From: Candidatus Hopanoidivorans cymbastelae
GTDB lineage: Bacteria; Actinomycetota; Acidimicrobiia; Acidimicrobiales; Hopanoidiivorantaceae
Reading direction: 5' to 3'
DNA length: 41,524 bases
Assembly: GCA_028283145.1 (NCBI GenBank)
Contig: JAPYNY010000014.1
Coordinates: 1-41,524 of the forward strand
A program made the translations under genes and the position numbers. The notes under the pieces were generated by a model, which was given only the letters and a program-made list of their open reading frames with translations, did not search any database and was not told the origin of the DNA. Shown here in pieces: positions 8,064 through 16,396 of this stretch. The first letter of the stretch is position 1; each line of letters begins with the position of its first letter.

Positions 8064-10028
8064 TTACAAAGCAGTTTGGGTTTCGGCAGGAGCATTGCGG
8101 GACGAAAGCACTGCCTGCGGGCTGGCATCTACGACAATGTCGCTTGGCATGCCTAGAACTATTGGCTTTCGTTTGGCAAAGCTAGTTCCTGCCAGCAGAC
8201 GCACGGCTGGACGCAGGAAGAAATAGGTAGCCACCAAATCAAGTATGGAGGCAATGGCCAACATAGCAGCAAAGCCCTTGACCGAACCTATGGTCAGCCA
8301 CCACAAGATGGCAGCTCCGATCAAGGTAGCCAGGTTGGCCCAAAAGATAGTCTTGAAAGCCACTGGAAAAGCCTGGCTGACCGAACTGATAACGGTGCGC
8401 CCATTCACCACGCCTTCCTTGAGGTGCTCAAAATAAACCACGTTTGAATCCAAGGAAACACCCAGCGAGACGATGAGCCCTGTGATGCCAGCCAAAGTCA
8501 AGGCCAATCCCCTGGTCTCAGATAGGAACGACACAACGACCCACAGCATGGTTCCCGAAAGCATCAGGCTCAACAGCGCCAAAGCTCCTAGCAGGCGGTA
8601 GTAGAACAGAATATAAGCTGCCACCAAAGTCATCCCCACTATGCCTGCTATCACACCCGCTCGCAGGGAATCACGGCCCAACGTAGCAGATACTGTGCGC
8701 ACCAAACCGCTCTCAGCAGGGTCTTCAAATTCCACAGGCAAAGCGCCATATCTTAAAACGAGCTCCAAATCACGTGCTTCGCGCTCAGTAAAGCCGCCTG
8801 TGATCTGGATTTGGTCACGCTCAAACACAGGCTCGTTGACGTTAGGTGCGGATTCGACAAAACCATCCAACTCAATGGCAAGCTGCTGAGTTGGACATCT
8901 TATGTTTTGGCTGTGACAGGTGGAAGCTAAGTCGTTGAAAGAGTCGATGCCCTCTTCGCCGGACTTCAGTGTTAGATTTACCGACCAAGTGTTGACTCCA
9001 GAAAACTGAGCTTCGGCAGACTCAATGCCGCTTCCTGTCAATCCAGCTGGAGCCAGCAGATAAAGTCCGCCTCTGCCGGAAAAGACCGCGATCTCATCGG
9101 CGTCTGTCTCCTGGGGATCGTCTATTTCGCCATTCAGCAGATCGCATAGACGAATGCCCGCGCCGGGGAACTCCAGCAGGTTTGCGGCGGCTTCGGAGTT
9201 GAGGACTGGCTCAGCCTCAGTAGGTTCCTCGGGGGGTTCAGTGGTGGTGGTCGTGGTGGTTTCCTCGGCCGGTTGTTCGGTGGGCTCGGTTGTAGTAGTG
9301 GTGCTAACCGGTGGCTCTTCGGTTGTGCTGGTGGTGGTTTCCTCGGCCGGTGGCTCAGTTGTTGTGGTCGTGTCTTCTGCTGGTTGACCGGTAGTGGTTG
9401 TTGCGTCATCTTCTGCTGGCGGCTCGGTAGTAGTCGTCGTGTCTTGATTAGTTGCGGCTTCGGGATTTTGGAGAGGCCCCTGGAATTCGCCCGCCTCCGC
9501 ATCCTCCTCAGATCTATCTTGCAAAAGTTCGTCAGGTATTTCTCCAGCTATCAGACCACAAGCCACTGAAGCCCCCTGCAGGTATGCAGAGTTGGTGCTG
9601 GCGAACAACACTTGCTGGCTCATCAGAACAGGCCTGAAAGTCAACTCTGCAGTTTGGCCAATGAGTTCAATGGCACGTTGCTGGTTGTCCACGCCCGGAA
9701 GTTGAACGACTACATTGTCGCCTTGCCTAGTGATGTCAGGCTCTGCTACCCCCAAAGCATCTACGCGACGGCGTATAATCTCAACTGCAGTGTCAATGTC
9801 GTCCGGATCATAGTCGTCTTGGTCCGCAGTCGGTTGCAGAACGACTTCAACTCCGCCTTGGAGATCCAGCCCCAGAAGAGGAGACAAGCCCTGCCAAATT
9901 GAAACCCCCAACAATATGGCTGTGACCACAATCACTCCCACAAGGGAAGCCATCAGTCGAGACTTCAGCCACTTGAATGAAAAAAACTTCCGCAGGCCCC
10001 TTCCAAATGCTCTTATTCGGTCGGCCAT
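8064..10028 (-). CDS. secD: Protein translocase subunit SecD with a Thr/Glu/Pro-rich insert
   Basis: The 654-residue protein starts with a basic end and a transmembrane segment (about 25-45). GLDLQGGVEVVLQP then opens the external P1 domain, and the C-terminal half carries five membrane segments with the SecD/SecF signature SLGVSLDSNVVYFEHLKEG, whose Asp is linked to proton coupling in the family. It works with SecF and YajC in protein export. The unusual part is a low-complexity insert of about 80 residues (about residues 196-274) made of Thr runs separated by EPP and PAE units, inside the external domain. Actinobacterial SecD proteins are known for variable linkers here, but this one is nearly pure Thr/Glu/Pro. 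The ATG start at 10028 gives a normal N-terminus. Confidence 0.95.
   Translation of the reverse strand: MADRIRAFGRGLRKFFSFKWLKSRLMASLVGVIVVTAILLGVSIWQGLSPLLGLDLQGGVEVVLQPTADQDDYDPDDIDTAVEIIRRRVDALGVAEPDITRQGDNVVVQLPGVDNQQRAIELIGQTAELTFRPVLMSQQVLFASTNSAYLQGASVACGLIAGEIPDELLQDRSEEDAEAGEFQGPLQNPEAATNQDTTTTTEPPAEDDATTTTGQPAEDTTTTTEPPAEETTTSTTEEPPVSTTTTTEPTEQPAEETTTTTTTEPPEEPTEAEPVLNSEAAANLLEFPGAGIRLCDLLNGEIDDPQETDADEIAVFSGRGGLYLLAPAGLTGSGIESAEAQFSGVNTWSVNLTLKSGEEGIDSFNDLASTCHSQNIRCPTQQLAIELDGFVESAPNVNEPVFERDQIQITGGFTEREARDLELVLRYGALPVEFEDPAESGLVRTVSATLGRDSLRAGVIAGIVGMTLVAAYILFYYRLLGALALLSLMLSGTMLWVVVSFLSETRGLALTLAGITGLIVSLGVSLDSNVVYFEHLKEGVVNGRTVISSVSQAFPVAFKTIFWANLATLIGAAILWWLTIGSVKGFAAMLAIASILDLVATYFFLRPAVRLLAGTSFAKRKPIVLGMPSDIVVDASPQAVLSSRNAPAETQTAL
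9209..9440 (-). repeat. Low-complexity repeat encoding TTTTTEPPAE-like units in secD
   Basis: On the minus strand this stretch repeats ACC/ACG/ACA threonine codons broken by GAG-CCG-CCG (EPP) and CCG-GCC-GAG (PAE) blocks about every 14-18 codons. It remains in frame with secD throughout. The encoded linker is probably disordered and may be O-glycosylated outside the membrane (inference). Such repeats tend to vary in length between strains. Confidence 0.85.
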
Positions 10029-10099
10029 GCTGACTATCGGTTGACCATGTCAATATTTAGGCCGCTGACTTACGGAGGCTGGGAGCAGAAGTCAAGCCC

Positions 10100-10441
10100 T
10101 TAGTCAGAGTCTTCAGAACCTTCAGGGAGAGCTTTGGGGTCTTCCCAATCTTCGTCTTTTTCCATTTCTTTTGGCTCGTCCCAGTCTTCCCTGTATTCAA
10201 TTTTCTGAGCAATGGCCTGGCGTGAAATTTTGACTACCGTGTTGTCGGAGATCCTCAAGAAAAGAGTGCCCTCGTCGAAATCGTCAATTTGCCCGTAAAT
10301 GCCTGAGTTGGTCATCACTTCATCGCCAATTTGCAGGTTTGAAAGCATTTCCTGCGTCCTTCTTTGCTGACGCTGGCGCGGTCTGATCAAAACGAAGTAA
10401 AACAGCAAAACGATGCCAAGCATAAATATAAGTGTTGCCAT
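10100..10441 (-). CDS. yajC: Preprotein translocase subunit YajC
   Basis: The 113-residue protein has one N-terminal transmembrane helix (MATLIFMLGIVLLFYFVLI) followed by RPRQRQQRRTQEMLSNLQIGDEVMTNSGIYGQI in family order, which is the core YajC signature. The tail after about residue 85 is very acidic (Glu, Asp, Trp, Pro). It associates with SecDF at the membrane. I chose ATG at 10441 because it begins directly at the membrane helix and lies 4 bases after the tgt stop. A longer reading from 10495 would overlap tgt and add 18 residues unlike the family. The order tgt-yajC-secD-secF is widely conserved. Confidence 0.92.
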   Translation of the reverse strand: MATLIFMLGIVLLFYFVLIRPRQRQQRRTQEMLSNLQIGDEVMTNSGIYGQIDDFDEGTLFLRISDNTVVKISRQAIAQKIEYREDWDEPKEMEKDEDWEDPKALPEGSEDSD

Positions 10442-10445
10442 AGAT

Positions 10446-11585
10446 TTAAACGCTACCTGATTTAGACGAAAACAAGGGTTTTTCCGCTGAGTCATAATTT
10501 GCTGCTATCTCAGCTTGCAGCTGCGAAAACCTTCCTTGTTGTATCGACTGCCGTGCTCGGGACATAAGCTCACGTAGCCAAGCTAAATTGTGCAGCGTCA
10601 AAATACGGGCTGCAGTAGGCTCTTTCACCGACAACAGGTGACGCAAGTAGGCTCTTGACCATCTATTGGCCGGGCTTTTTGGAAAACCAGGATCTAACGG
10701 TAAATTATCGTCAGCAAAGCTTGAGTTCTTGACATTCATCCGTCCAGTGGAAGTAAGAGCAGTTCCGTGCCTGGCCAGTCGCGTGGGAAGGACGCAGTCA
10801 AACATGTCCACTCCAACTGAAATGGCATCTAGCAGGCTTAAAGGATCGCCAACTCCCATTAGATAGCGAGGCTGGTCAACGGGCAGGTTTTCGCAAGCCA
10901 CAGCTAGAGGCTGCAGCCGCTCGGCACGCCCCTCCCCCACCGATAGTCCCCCAATGGCATAGCCGTCAAAGTTGACTGCAACAGTTTGTTCGGCCGACTG
11001 CCTCCGCAGTTCACAGTTGGTGCCTCCTTGAACTATACCGAATTGCCAGCGGTTTTCAGCAGAGGTCTGGAGGAATTCAGTTCTGGCTGTCTTGGCCCAG
11101 CTTGCGGTCAACTTCACAGCTTGAACTACTTCGCTATCGGGGGCAGGCAACTGAGGGCAAACGTCTAAAACCATTTGAATATCACTGCCGATTTGAGTTT
11201 GATACGCAACAGTGTTTTGCGGGGTCAATCGCAGCATTTGTCCGTCATAGACCGATTTAAAAGTGATCCCGTCAGAATCAGGCTTGCCTTTCAAGCTCAT
11301 GGCTTGAAAGCCACCAGAATCTGTGAGCACCGACCCTTGCCAACTCATGAACTGGTGGATGCCTCCGGCTCCAGCTATCTTCTCAGCCCCTGGACGAAGT
11401 GAAAGATGATAGGTATTGCCCAAAATAAGCCCAAAGCCAAGCTGCTCCAAGTCGTTGCTGTCCAGAGTTTTGACAGCCCCGCGAGTGCCGACGGGCATAA
11501 AACAAGGTGTTAGCACTTCTCCCCGGGGCAACAGCAATCTTCCAGCACGAGCCGCTCCTGTGGCGGCTACTTCAAAAGGAATCAT
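10446..11585 (-). CDS. tgt: tRNA-guanine transglycosylase lacking the zinc-site cysteines
   Basis: The 379-residue protein is clearly a TGT: LTDSGGFQ with the catalytic-base Asp, GIVQGG, YAIGGLSVGE, and FDCVLPTRLARHG with the nucleophile Asp. It exchanges guanine-34 for preQ1 in tRNAs with GUN anticodons, the committing step of queuosine insertion. The start at 11585 overlaps the queA stop as ATGA; an upstream start at 11606 is possible. The odd point is the zinc site. Bacterial TGTs have C-x-C-x2-C ahead of a YSRAYLRHL-like segment, with a downstream His. Here the segment before WSRAYLRHLL reads PLDPGFPKSPANR, with no Cys, while the later His (LTLHNL) remains. The frame is intact, so this is not a frameshift. 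The enzyme may fold without zinc or have altered activity. Confidence 0.93.
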   Translation of the reverse strand: MIPFEVAATGAARAGRLLLPRGEVLTPCFMPVGTRGAVKTLDSNDLEQLGFGLILGNTYHLSLRPGAEKIAGAGGIHQFMSWQGSVLTDSGGFQAMSLKGKPDSDGITFKSVYDGQMLRLTPQNTVAYQTQIGSDIQMVLDVCPQLPAPDSEVVQAVKLTASWAKTARTEFLQTSAENRWQFGIVQGGTNCELRRQSAEQTVAVNFDGYAIGGLSVGEGRAERLQPLAVACENLPVDQPRYLMGVGDPLSLLDAISVGVDMFDCVLPTRLARHGTALTSTGRMNVKNSSFADDNLPLDPGFPKSPANRWSRAYLRHLLSVKEPTAARILTLHNLAWLRELMSRARQSIQQGRFSQLQAEIAANYDSAEKPLFSSKSGSV

Positions 11586-12661
11586 GGCTGATGCTGCCTG
11601 GTGCAAAACATGGCATCTCCAAAAGACAAAAAACGATAACCATCCTTTAGGGCTAGCTCATAGAGTTGGCGCCATCGCCCACCCATAAAAGCAGCTAACA
11701 GCAACAAAAGAGTGGAACGTGGAAGATGAAAATTGGTCAGCAAGGCATCCACCATTCGGAACTGAAAGCCAGGGAAAATATAGAGGTCGGTGCTGTTGCG
11801 AAGAGGGTTGGTGGCGGAGCTTTCGGAGAGCGCAGCTGCCTCCAATGCTCTGACCACAGTTGTACCCACCGCTACAACCCGATTGCCGGCTGCTTTGGCT
11901 TCTAGGCATGATTGCCAAGTATGCTCAGGTATCTGGTAGTGCTCCTCGTGAATTGGATGGTCGGCGATATTGGGAGTTGTGATAGGCCGAAACGTGCCCA
12001 AACCCACGGCTAGGTTCAAGCTATGAATGGTTATGCCTTTGGACTTTAATTTCAGCAGCAGTTCAGGAGTCAAGTGCAAGCCAGCCGTGGGAGCAGCAAC
12101 AGCCGTGGGTTGGTCGGCAAACACGGTTTGATAACGTTCCGAATCCGACAGCGTCGTGGTTATATAGGGAGGCAAGGGCACCTCACCAAATTCCTCAAGC
12201 AAATCAGCCATAGCCATCTCGCCAACTGGCCAGACTTTGCGCCTGCCCTCCCCCAAGTCTTCACCCACCAAAAGCAACGGCGTTCCCTGAGCGGAAAACA
12301 AAGTTGCTCCAAGTGGCACCCTGCGGCTGGGCCGCACCAAAGCTTCCCAAATTTCAATGGGCATGCTGACGACTTCATTGGGCATGTCACCTGACAGTGG
12401 CTGAAGAGCCAGAACTTCCACTTTGCCACCGGTCTGTTTTTGCAACCGAAGACGTGCCTTCAGCACTCGGGCATCATTTAACACCACCACATCTTCTTGG
12501 CGCAAAATGTCAGGCAGATCTGCTACTTTCAGGTGCTTGGGCGGGCTCTGAGAACCCATATCCACCAGCAGGCGGGCTTGATCTCTTTGAGGCAGGGGCT
12601 TTTGGGCTATGGAGCTTGGCGGCAGGTGATAGTCGTAGAGGTCAAGCGTATAGTCATTCAT
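11582..12661 (-). CDS. queA: S-adenosylmethionine:tRNA ribosyltransferase-isomerase
   Basis: The 359-residue QueA transfers and rearranges the ribosyl part of S-adenosylmethionine onto preQ1-34 of tRNA, giving epoxyqueuosine. Family blocks are clear: YDYHLPPSSIAQKPLPQRDQ at the N-terminus, VVLNDARVLKARL, PTAGLHLTPELL, VGLGTFRPI, VAVGTTVVRALE, TDLYIFPGF and LLTNFHLPRSTLLLL. It is translationally coupled to tgt by ATGA. QueG, the next pathway enzyme, is encoded separately near 36472. Genes for preQ1 synthesis are not in the window, so the precursor may be imported or made elsewhere. Confidence 0.96.
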   Translation of the reverse strand: MNDYTLDLYDYHLPPSSIAQKPLPQRDQARLLVDMGSQSPPKHLKVADLPDILRQEDVVVLNDARVLKARLRLQKQTGGKVEVLALQPLSGDMPNEVVSMPIEIWEALVRPSRRVPLGATLFSAQGTPLLLVGEDLGEGRRKVWPVGEMAMADLLEEFGEVPLPPYITTTLSDSERYQTVFADQPTAVAAPTAGLHLTPELLLKLKSKGITIHSLNLAVGLGTFRPITTPNIADHPIHEEHYQIPEHTWQSCLEAKAAGNRVVAVGTTVVRALEAAALSESSATNPLRNSTDLYIFPGFQFRMVDALLTNFHLPRSTLLLLLAAFMGGRWRQLYELALKDGYRFLSFGDAMFCTRQHQP

Positions 12662-12683
12662 CTAAATGTGCTATCCACCCGCG

Positions 12684-13769
12684 TTAATGCCCGAAGTTCA
12701 AAGCTTGGGCGTTATCACCGGGTTTGGGTGGCTCTAATCCTAAATGATCCCAGGCTTTGAGAGTGGCTACACGCCCTTTGGGAGTTCGTTTCAAAAATCC
12801 CTGTTGGATCAAAAACGGTTCATAGACGTCTTCCACCGTTTCAGGGGGCTCGCTCACGCTGATGGCCAAGGTTGTCAGCCCGACAGGTGCTCCCGAAAAG
12901 TTGACACACAAATTTGTAAGGATGCTCCTGTCTAGTTTGTCCAAGCCTTTTTCGTCTATTCCAAAAGTCTCTAAGCCAACATGCGCCAACTCCAAAGAAA
13001 CCTTCTCCTCTCCCAGCGACTGGCAATAATCGCGCACTCTGCGCAAAAGACGGTTGGCTATTCGAGGAGTGCCTCGGGAGCGCTTGGCAATTTCCAAGCT
13101 TGCCTGCTGGTTGATGTTTACCCCCAAAATTCTGGCTGCACGACTCAAGATTTGGCTGAGGTCGTCTTGCGAATAATAATCCAGACGTTCAGCCAAGCCA
13201 AAACGATCCCTGAGTGGGCTGGTGATCAAGGCAGTGCGAGTGGTGGCTGCCACCAAGGTAAAGGGTTTGACCTCTATGACCAAGGTACGGGCTGTAGGCC
13301 CCTTGCCCAAGATGATGTCAACCCTGAAGTCTTCCATGGCTGGATACAGCACTTCCTCCACTGCTCTGGGAAGACGATGGATTTCGTCAATAAACAGCAC
13401 ATCACCCGCCTCCAAGCGGTTGAGGACAGCCACCAGATCACCGGTACGCTCCAAGGCAGGGCCTGAAGTTTGATGGCTGGTAGCACTCATCTCTCGGGCG
13501 ATTATCTGTGACAAGGTCGTCTTGCCAAGGCCCGGCGGCCCTGCAAACAGCAAATGCTCCAACGGCTCGCAACGTTGTTTAGCCGCTGAGATCATAATGT
13601 TGAGGCGCCGTTTCACAGTGCCTTGCCCGATGAACTCGTCCAGCCGCTGCGGACGCAACTCATCTATTGATGTAGTCGCTTGCTCCTGCGAAGTGCGCTC
13701 AGGGTTCAGCAGTTCATCGCGAGTTGTTTCCTGGACAGAAACAGGGTTCAGCACTTCTTCGCGAGGCAT
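12684..13769 (-). CDS. ruvB: Holliday junction branch-migration helicase RuvB
   Basis: The 361-residue AAA+ motor has Walker A GPPGLGKTTLS, Walker B DVLFIDEIHR, sensor 1 VAATTR, the arginine-finger region SPLRDRFG, and a C-terminal winged-helix domain ending with FLKRTPKGRVAT. With RuvA it drives branch migration of Holliday junctions, which RuvC then cuts. The first 35 residues extend beyond the usual start and contain a 14-residue tandem duplication (E-E-V-L-N-P and D-E-L-L-N-P units). The gene lies 16 bases after ruvA and 22 bases before queA in the ruvC-ruvA-ruvB order usual in Actinobacteria. Confidence 0.97.
   Translation of the reverse strand: MPREEVLNPVSVQETTRDELLNPERTSQEQATTSIDELRPQRLDEFIGQGTVKRRLNIMISAAKQRCEPLEHLLFAGPPGLGKTTLSQIIAREMSATSHQTSGPALERTGDLVAVLNRLEAGDVLFIDEIHRLPRAVEEVLYPAMEDFRVDIILGKGPTARTLVIEVKPFTLVAATTRTALITSPLRDRFGLAERLDYYSQDDLSQILSRAARILGVNINQQASLEIAKRSRGTPRIANRLLRRVRDYCQSLGEEKVSLELAHVGLETFGIDEKGLDKLDRSILTNLCVNFSGAPVGLTTLAISVSEPPETVEDVYEPFLIQQGFLKRTPKGRVATLKAWDHLGLEPPKPGDNAQALNFGH
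13700..13765 (-). repeat. 42-nt tandem duplication at the ruvB N-terminus
   Basis: CAGGGTTCAGCAGTTCATCGCGAG-like sequence at 13700-13723 recurs at 13742-13765 with 2 mismatches in 24 bases. The spacing of 42 nt is 14 codons and keeps the frame. It lies in the poorly conserved N-terminal extension. Confidence 0.75.
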
Positions 13770-13785
13770 TGGAGTTGTTGGTTGA

Positions 13786-14412
13786 CTATTGGGCTATTGC
13801 TGTCAAAGCTGCCTTGAGCACCGTTTCAGTGCTGGCATCATCGGAGATTTGGTCGGAGACCTCCGAAAGGGCCTGGTGGATTTCTTCAGTGGAATATCCC
13901 AGTTCTGAAAGAGCTGCTCTAACCTCGGCACGGGTGGAACTAAGTTGGGTTGGAGCGGTAAAGCCTAAATCGGAGATGGCAAAGCGGTCTTTCAAGACAG
14001 CTAGCAGTTGACGAGCGCGTTTAGGGCCTATGCCAGGCACCAAACAGAGCGAATCTATATCTTCATCCAGCAGGACCGTCTGCAATTCGGAAGGACTGAA
14101 AGTTGACAGCACCGCTAAGGCCATTTGAGGGCCTATGCCGGAGATACTTATCAGTATGGTAAAACTTTGGTGCTCAAGTTGGCTTTGAAAGCCGTAGAGA
14201 GCGACCGCATCTTCTCTGACAATTTGCTCTGTGTAATAAAACAAACCTGCTGGTTGTTCATCGGACGAAGAGGAACCTGAATGGCTGGAAATTGCAGCTG
14301 CCAGATCCTTTGGAGTTACATACACCCAGTAGCCGATGTCACCAGCTTCAATGAGAAGCTTGTCTGGGTCTTTGTCGTAGGCCAGCAGGGTGCCTCTAAT
14401 TGATCCGATCAT
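13786..14412 (-). CDS. ruvA: Holliday junction DNA helicase subunit RuvA
   Basis: The 208-residue protein has the RuvA layout. The N-terminal OB fold starts MIGSIRGTLL and includes GYWVYV. Tandem helix-hairpin-helix motifs follow (ISISGIGPQMALAVLS and LVPGIGPKRARQLL), and a C-terminal three-helix domain contacts RuvB (RAEVRAALSELGYSTEEI). It binds four-way junctions as a tetramer. A Ser/Asp-rich insertion (SSHSGSSSSDEQPAG) lies between OB strands. The ATG overlaps the ruvC stop as ATGA. Confidence 0.96.
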   Translation of the reverse strand: MIGSIRGTLLAYDKDPDKLLIEAGDIGYWVYVTPKDLAAAISSHSGSSSSDEQPAGLFYYTEQIVREDAVALYGFQSQLEHQSFTILISISGIGPQMALAVLSTFSPSELQTVLLDEDIDSLCLVPGIGPKRARQLLAVLKDRFAISDLGFTAPTQLSSTRAEVRAALSELGYSTEEIHQALSEVSDQISDDASTETVLKAALTAIAQ

Positions 14413-14957
14413 GTTGGGCTGGGGTGGGTCGGAGTTTTAGAGTTTAGGGATGAGTTGCGATGGCAGCTAGCGGTGTTCAGGGCTAGGTTGGGGGCAAACG
14501 CCAGATGGCACAGGGCAATAGCTAAAGCGTCTGAAACATCAGCCGGCTCAATTGGCTGGCTGAGTCCCAAGAGAATTTGCACCATGTGAGACATCTCGTC
14601 TTTGGTGGCATTGCCATATCCCGCGACGGTCTGTTTGACTTGATTGGGAGAATATTCGGCTATTTCGCAGTTGGAAGAGGCTGCCTCCACAAGTGCGATG
14701 CCACAAGCTTGGCCAACTCCCATAGCTGTGCGTACGTTAACTTGAAACAGCACTCGCTCCACGGCCACCACATCGGGGGAAAATTCATCCAACAGGCTTT
14801 GTATGTCGTGACGCAGCGACAGCAGTCGCTGCGGGGTGGATTGGCTGGCAGGAGTTCTGATCACCCCGGCTCCCAAGGCCCGAGGGGTGTTGTCATCCTG
14901 TCTTACAAGTCCATAGCCACAACGTGACAAACCTGGGTCAATCCCCAGAACTAGCAT
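14409..14957 (-). CDS. ruvC: Crossover junction endodeoxyribonuclease RuvC
   Basis: The 182-residue resolvase keeps the four acidic active-site residues of the family: Asp7 in GIDPGLSRCGYG, Glu67 in VAVERVLF, and Asp140 and Asp143 in PADVSDALAIALCH. It cuts Holliday junctions symmetrically after RuvAB branch migration. The C-terminal 20-25 residues are Ser/Asn/Pro-rich and unconserved. The start MLVLGIDPG places the first Asp at the usual position. It overlaps ruvA by four bases and lies 46 bases after yebC. Confidence 0.96.
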   Translation of the reverse strand: MLVLGIDPGLSRCGYGLVRQDDNTPRALGAGVIRTPASQSTPQRLLSLRHDIQSLLDEFSPDVVAVERVLFQVNVRTAMGVGQACGIALVEAASSNCEIAEYSPNQVKQTVAGYGNATKDEMSHMVQILLGLSQPIEPADVSDALAIALCHLAFAPNLALNTASCHRNSSLNSKTPTHPSPT

Positions 14958-15003
14958 ACTTTTGAGATTATTCAGTGATGTTGAGAATTTTGTGGAATTG
15001 CTG

Positions 15004-15750
15004 CTACTCGCTCATCGAGTTGGCCAAGACTTCATCAGGAATGTCAAAATTTGCAAAGACACCGTTCACGTCATCCAAGTCGTCCAGCAAATCCAGCAAC
15101 TTCAATACAGCCTTGGCTTTATCAGGGCTTTCAACTGGCACAGTTTGCTGGGCGATCATGGTGAGGTCGGCCGAATCTATTTGGAGGTTGGCTTTCTCCA
15201 GGGCCGCTCGCAAGTCTTGATAGGCACTCGGTTCGCAGGTAACACGCCAAAGCTCCCCATCGACTTCCAAGTCTTCGGCACCGGCTTCCAAAGATGCGGT
15301 CATGACTTCCTCCTCGGCTCCTTCCACCAAGACCACACCTTTGCGCTCAAATTGCCAGGCTACGGCACCAGGCTCAGCTAGAGTGCCTCCATTACGGGTA
15401 AATACAGTTCGTATCTCAGAGCTGGTGCGGTTGCGGTTGTCGGTCAGCACCTCAATATATATCGCTACTCCGCCGGGTGCGTAGCCTTCGTAGTGGGCTT
15501 GTTCATAGATGATGCCGTCTAGCTCCCCCACCCCTCTTTTGATGGCGCGTTCAATGGTATCCAAAGGCACTGAGTTGTCTCTGGCTTTTTGATAGATGGT
15601 GCGAAGGGCTGGGTTGGCATCCAGGTCTTTGCCGCCAGCCCTGGCTGCTACTTCAACTTGGCGAATTAGTTTGGCAAAAAGTTTGCCACGCTTGGCATCA
15701 TTAGCACCCTTTCGCCTCTTTATGGTTGCCCATTTGGAATGCCCAGACAT
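15004..15750 (-). CDS. yebC: YebC/TACO1-family protein
   Basis: The 248-residue protein begins MSGHSKWATIKRRKGAND and has KLIRQVEVAARAGGKD, YEGYAPGGVAIYIEVLTDNRNRT and FTRNGGTLAEPGAVAWQF, all standard for YebC. The family was described as transcription regulators, and newer work links members to translation of difficult sequences such as proline runs. A strong Shine-Dalgarno lies just upstream, inside the end of pdxT, which the gene overlaps by 31 bases. The placement next to ruvC is widely conserved. Confidence 0.95.
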   Translation of the reverse strand: MSGHSKWATIKRRKGANDAKRGKLFAKLIRQVEVAARAGGKDLDANPALRTIYQKARDNSVPLDTIERAIKRGVGELDGIIYEQAHYEGYAPGGVAIYIEVLTDNRNRTSSEIRTVFTRNGGTLAEPGAVAWQFERKGVVLVEGAEEEVMTASLEAGAEDLEVDGELWRVTCEPSAYQDLRAALEKANLQIDSADLTMIAQQTVPVESPDKAKAVLKLLDLLDDLDDVNGVFANFDIPDEVLANSMSE

Positions 15751-16322
15751 GTGGCTGCCTCCTTTAGAAATAGTTGGTGCAATCTTGTGTCGTCCGTGAG
15801 TTCTGGATGAAAAGAGCTAGCCCAGACAGGCCCTTGTCGGCACAACACCGGCAAGTCGTCTAAGGTGGCCAGCACTTCCACCTCAGAGCCTGCTTTTTCA
15901 ACTATAGGCGAGCGGATGAACACACCTAAAAAGGGCCTAGAACCTATTGCCGGAATATCCACAGCTGCTTCAAAGGAAGCAATTTGTCTACCGTAGGCGT
16001 TACGACGCACGACAATGTTGATAGCACCCAGAAAATGCTGGTCACTTCGCCCATCTAGCAGTGAACTAGCCAGCAAGATCATGCCTGCGCAAGTACCCCA
16101 AGTCGGCATGCCGCTCTGGATTTTCTCAGTCAGGGAATCCAAAAGATCGCTGGATCCCAGCATTTTGGAAATGGTTGTGGACTCGCCACCTGGGATTATC
16201 AGGCAGTCTATTTGCTCTAATTCTTTTGCAGTGCGCACTGCCACAGGCACAACGTTCAATTCCTGCAGGGTTTCAGTATGGCGACGAATGTCACCCTGCA
16301 GTCCTAGTATTCCAACTTTCAA
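15720..16322 (-). CDS. pdxT: Pyridoxal 5'-phosphate synthase glutaminase subunit
   Basis: The 200-residue class I glutaminase has GLQGD at the N-terminus, the oxyanion-hole PGGEST, the nucleophile Cys78 in WGTCAGMILLA, and the His/Glu pair in SFHPELTDD. It hydrolyses glutamine and channels ammonia to PdxS for PLP synthesis. The best start is TTG at 16322, which begins directly at the conserved MKVGILGLQGD; no ATG or GTG nearby fits better. PdxS is 74 bases upstream, so the two subunits are probably co-expressed. Confidence 0.95.
   Translation of the reverse strand: MKVGILGLQGDIRRHTETLQELNVVPVAVRTAKELEQIDCLIIPGGESTTISKMLGSSDLLDSLTEKIQSGMPTWGTCAGMILLASSLLDGRSDQHFLGAINIVVRRNAYGRQIASFEAAVDIPAIGSRPFLGVFIRSPIVEKAGSEVEVLATLDDLPVLCRQGPVWASSFHPELTDDTRLHQLFLKEAATCLGIPNGQP
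15758..15765 (-). promoter_or_regulatory. Strong Shine-Dalgarno for yebC inside pdxT
   Basis: AAAGGAGG on the minus strand lies 7 bases before the yebC ATG and within the last codons of pdxT. It supports the 15750 start despite the 31-base gene overlap. Confidence 0.75.
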
Positions 16323-16396
16323 ATGCAGCTAACCATCTCCGAAAATCGCTATTGAGAGCTATTACTATCCATTGTTGGCCAGGCACGTGGCAACTG

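Noticed and set aside
9154..9569. Val/Gly-rich open frames on the plus strand
   Set aside because: They are the antisense of the Thr/Glu/Pro repeat of secD, whose domains are clear on the minus strand.
10442..10495. Longer N-terminus for YajC
   Set aside because: It overlaps tgt, and YajC normally begins at the membrane helix.
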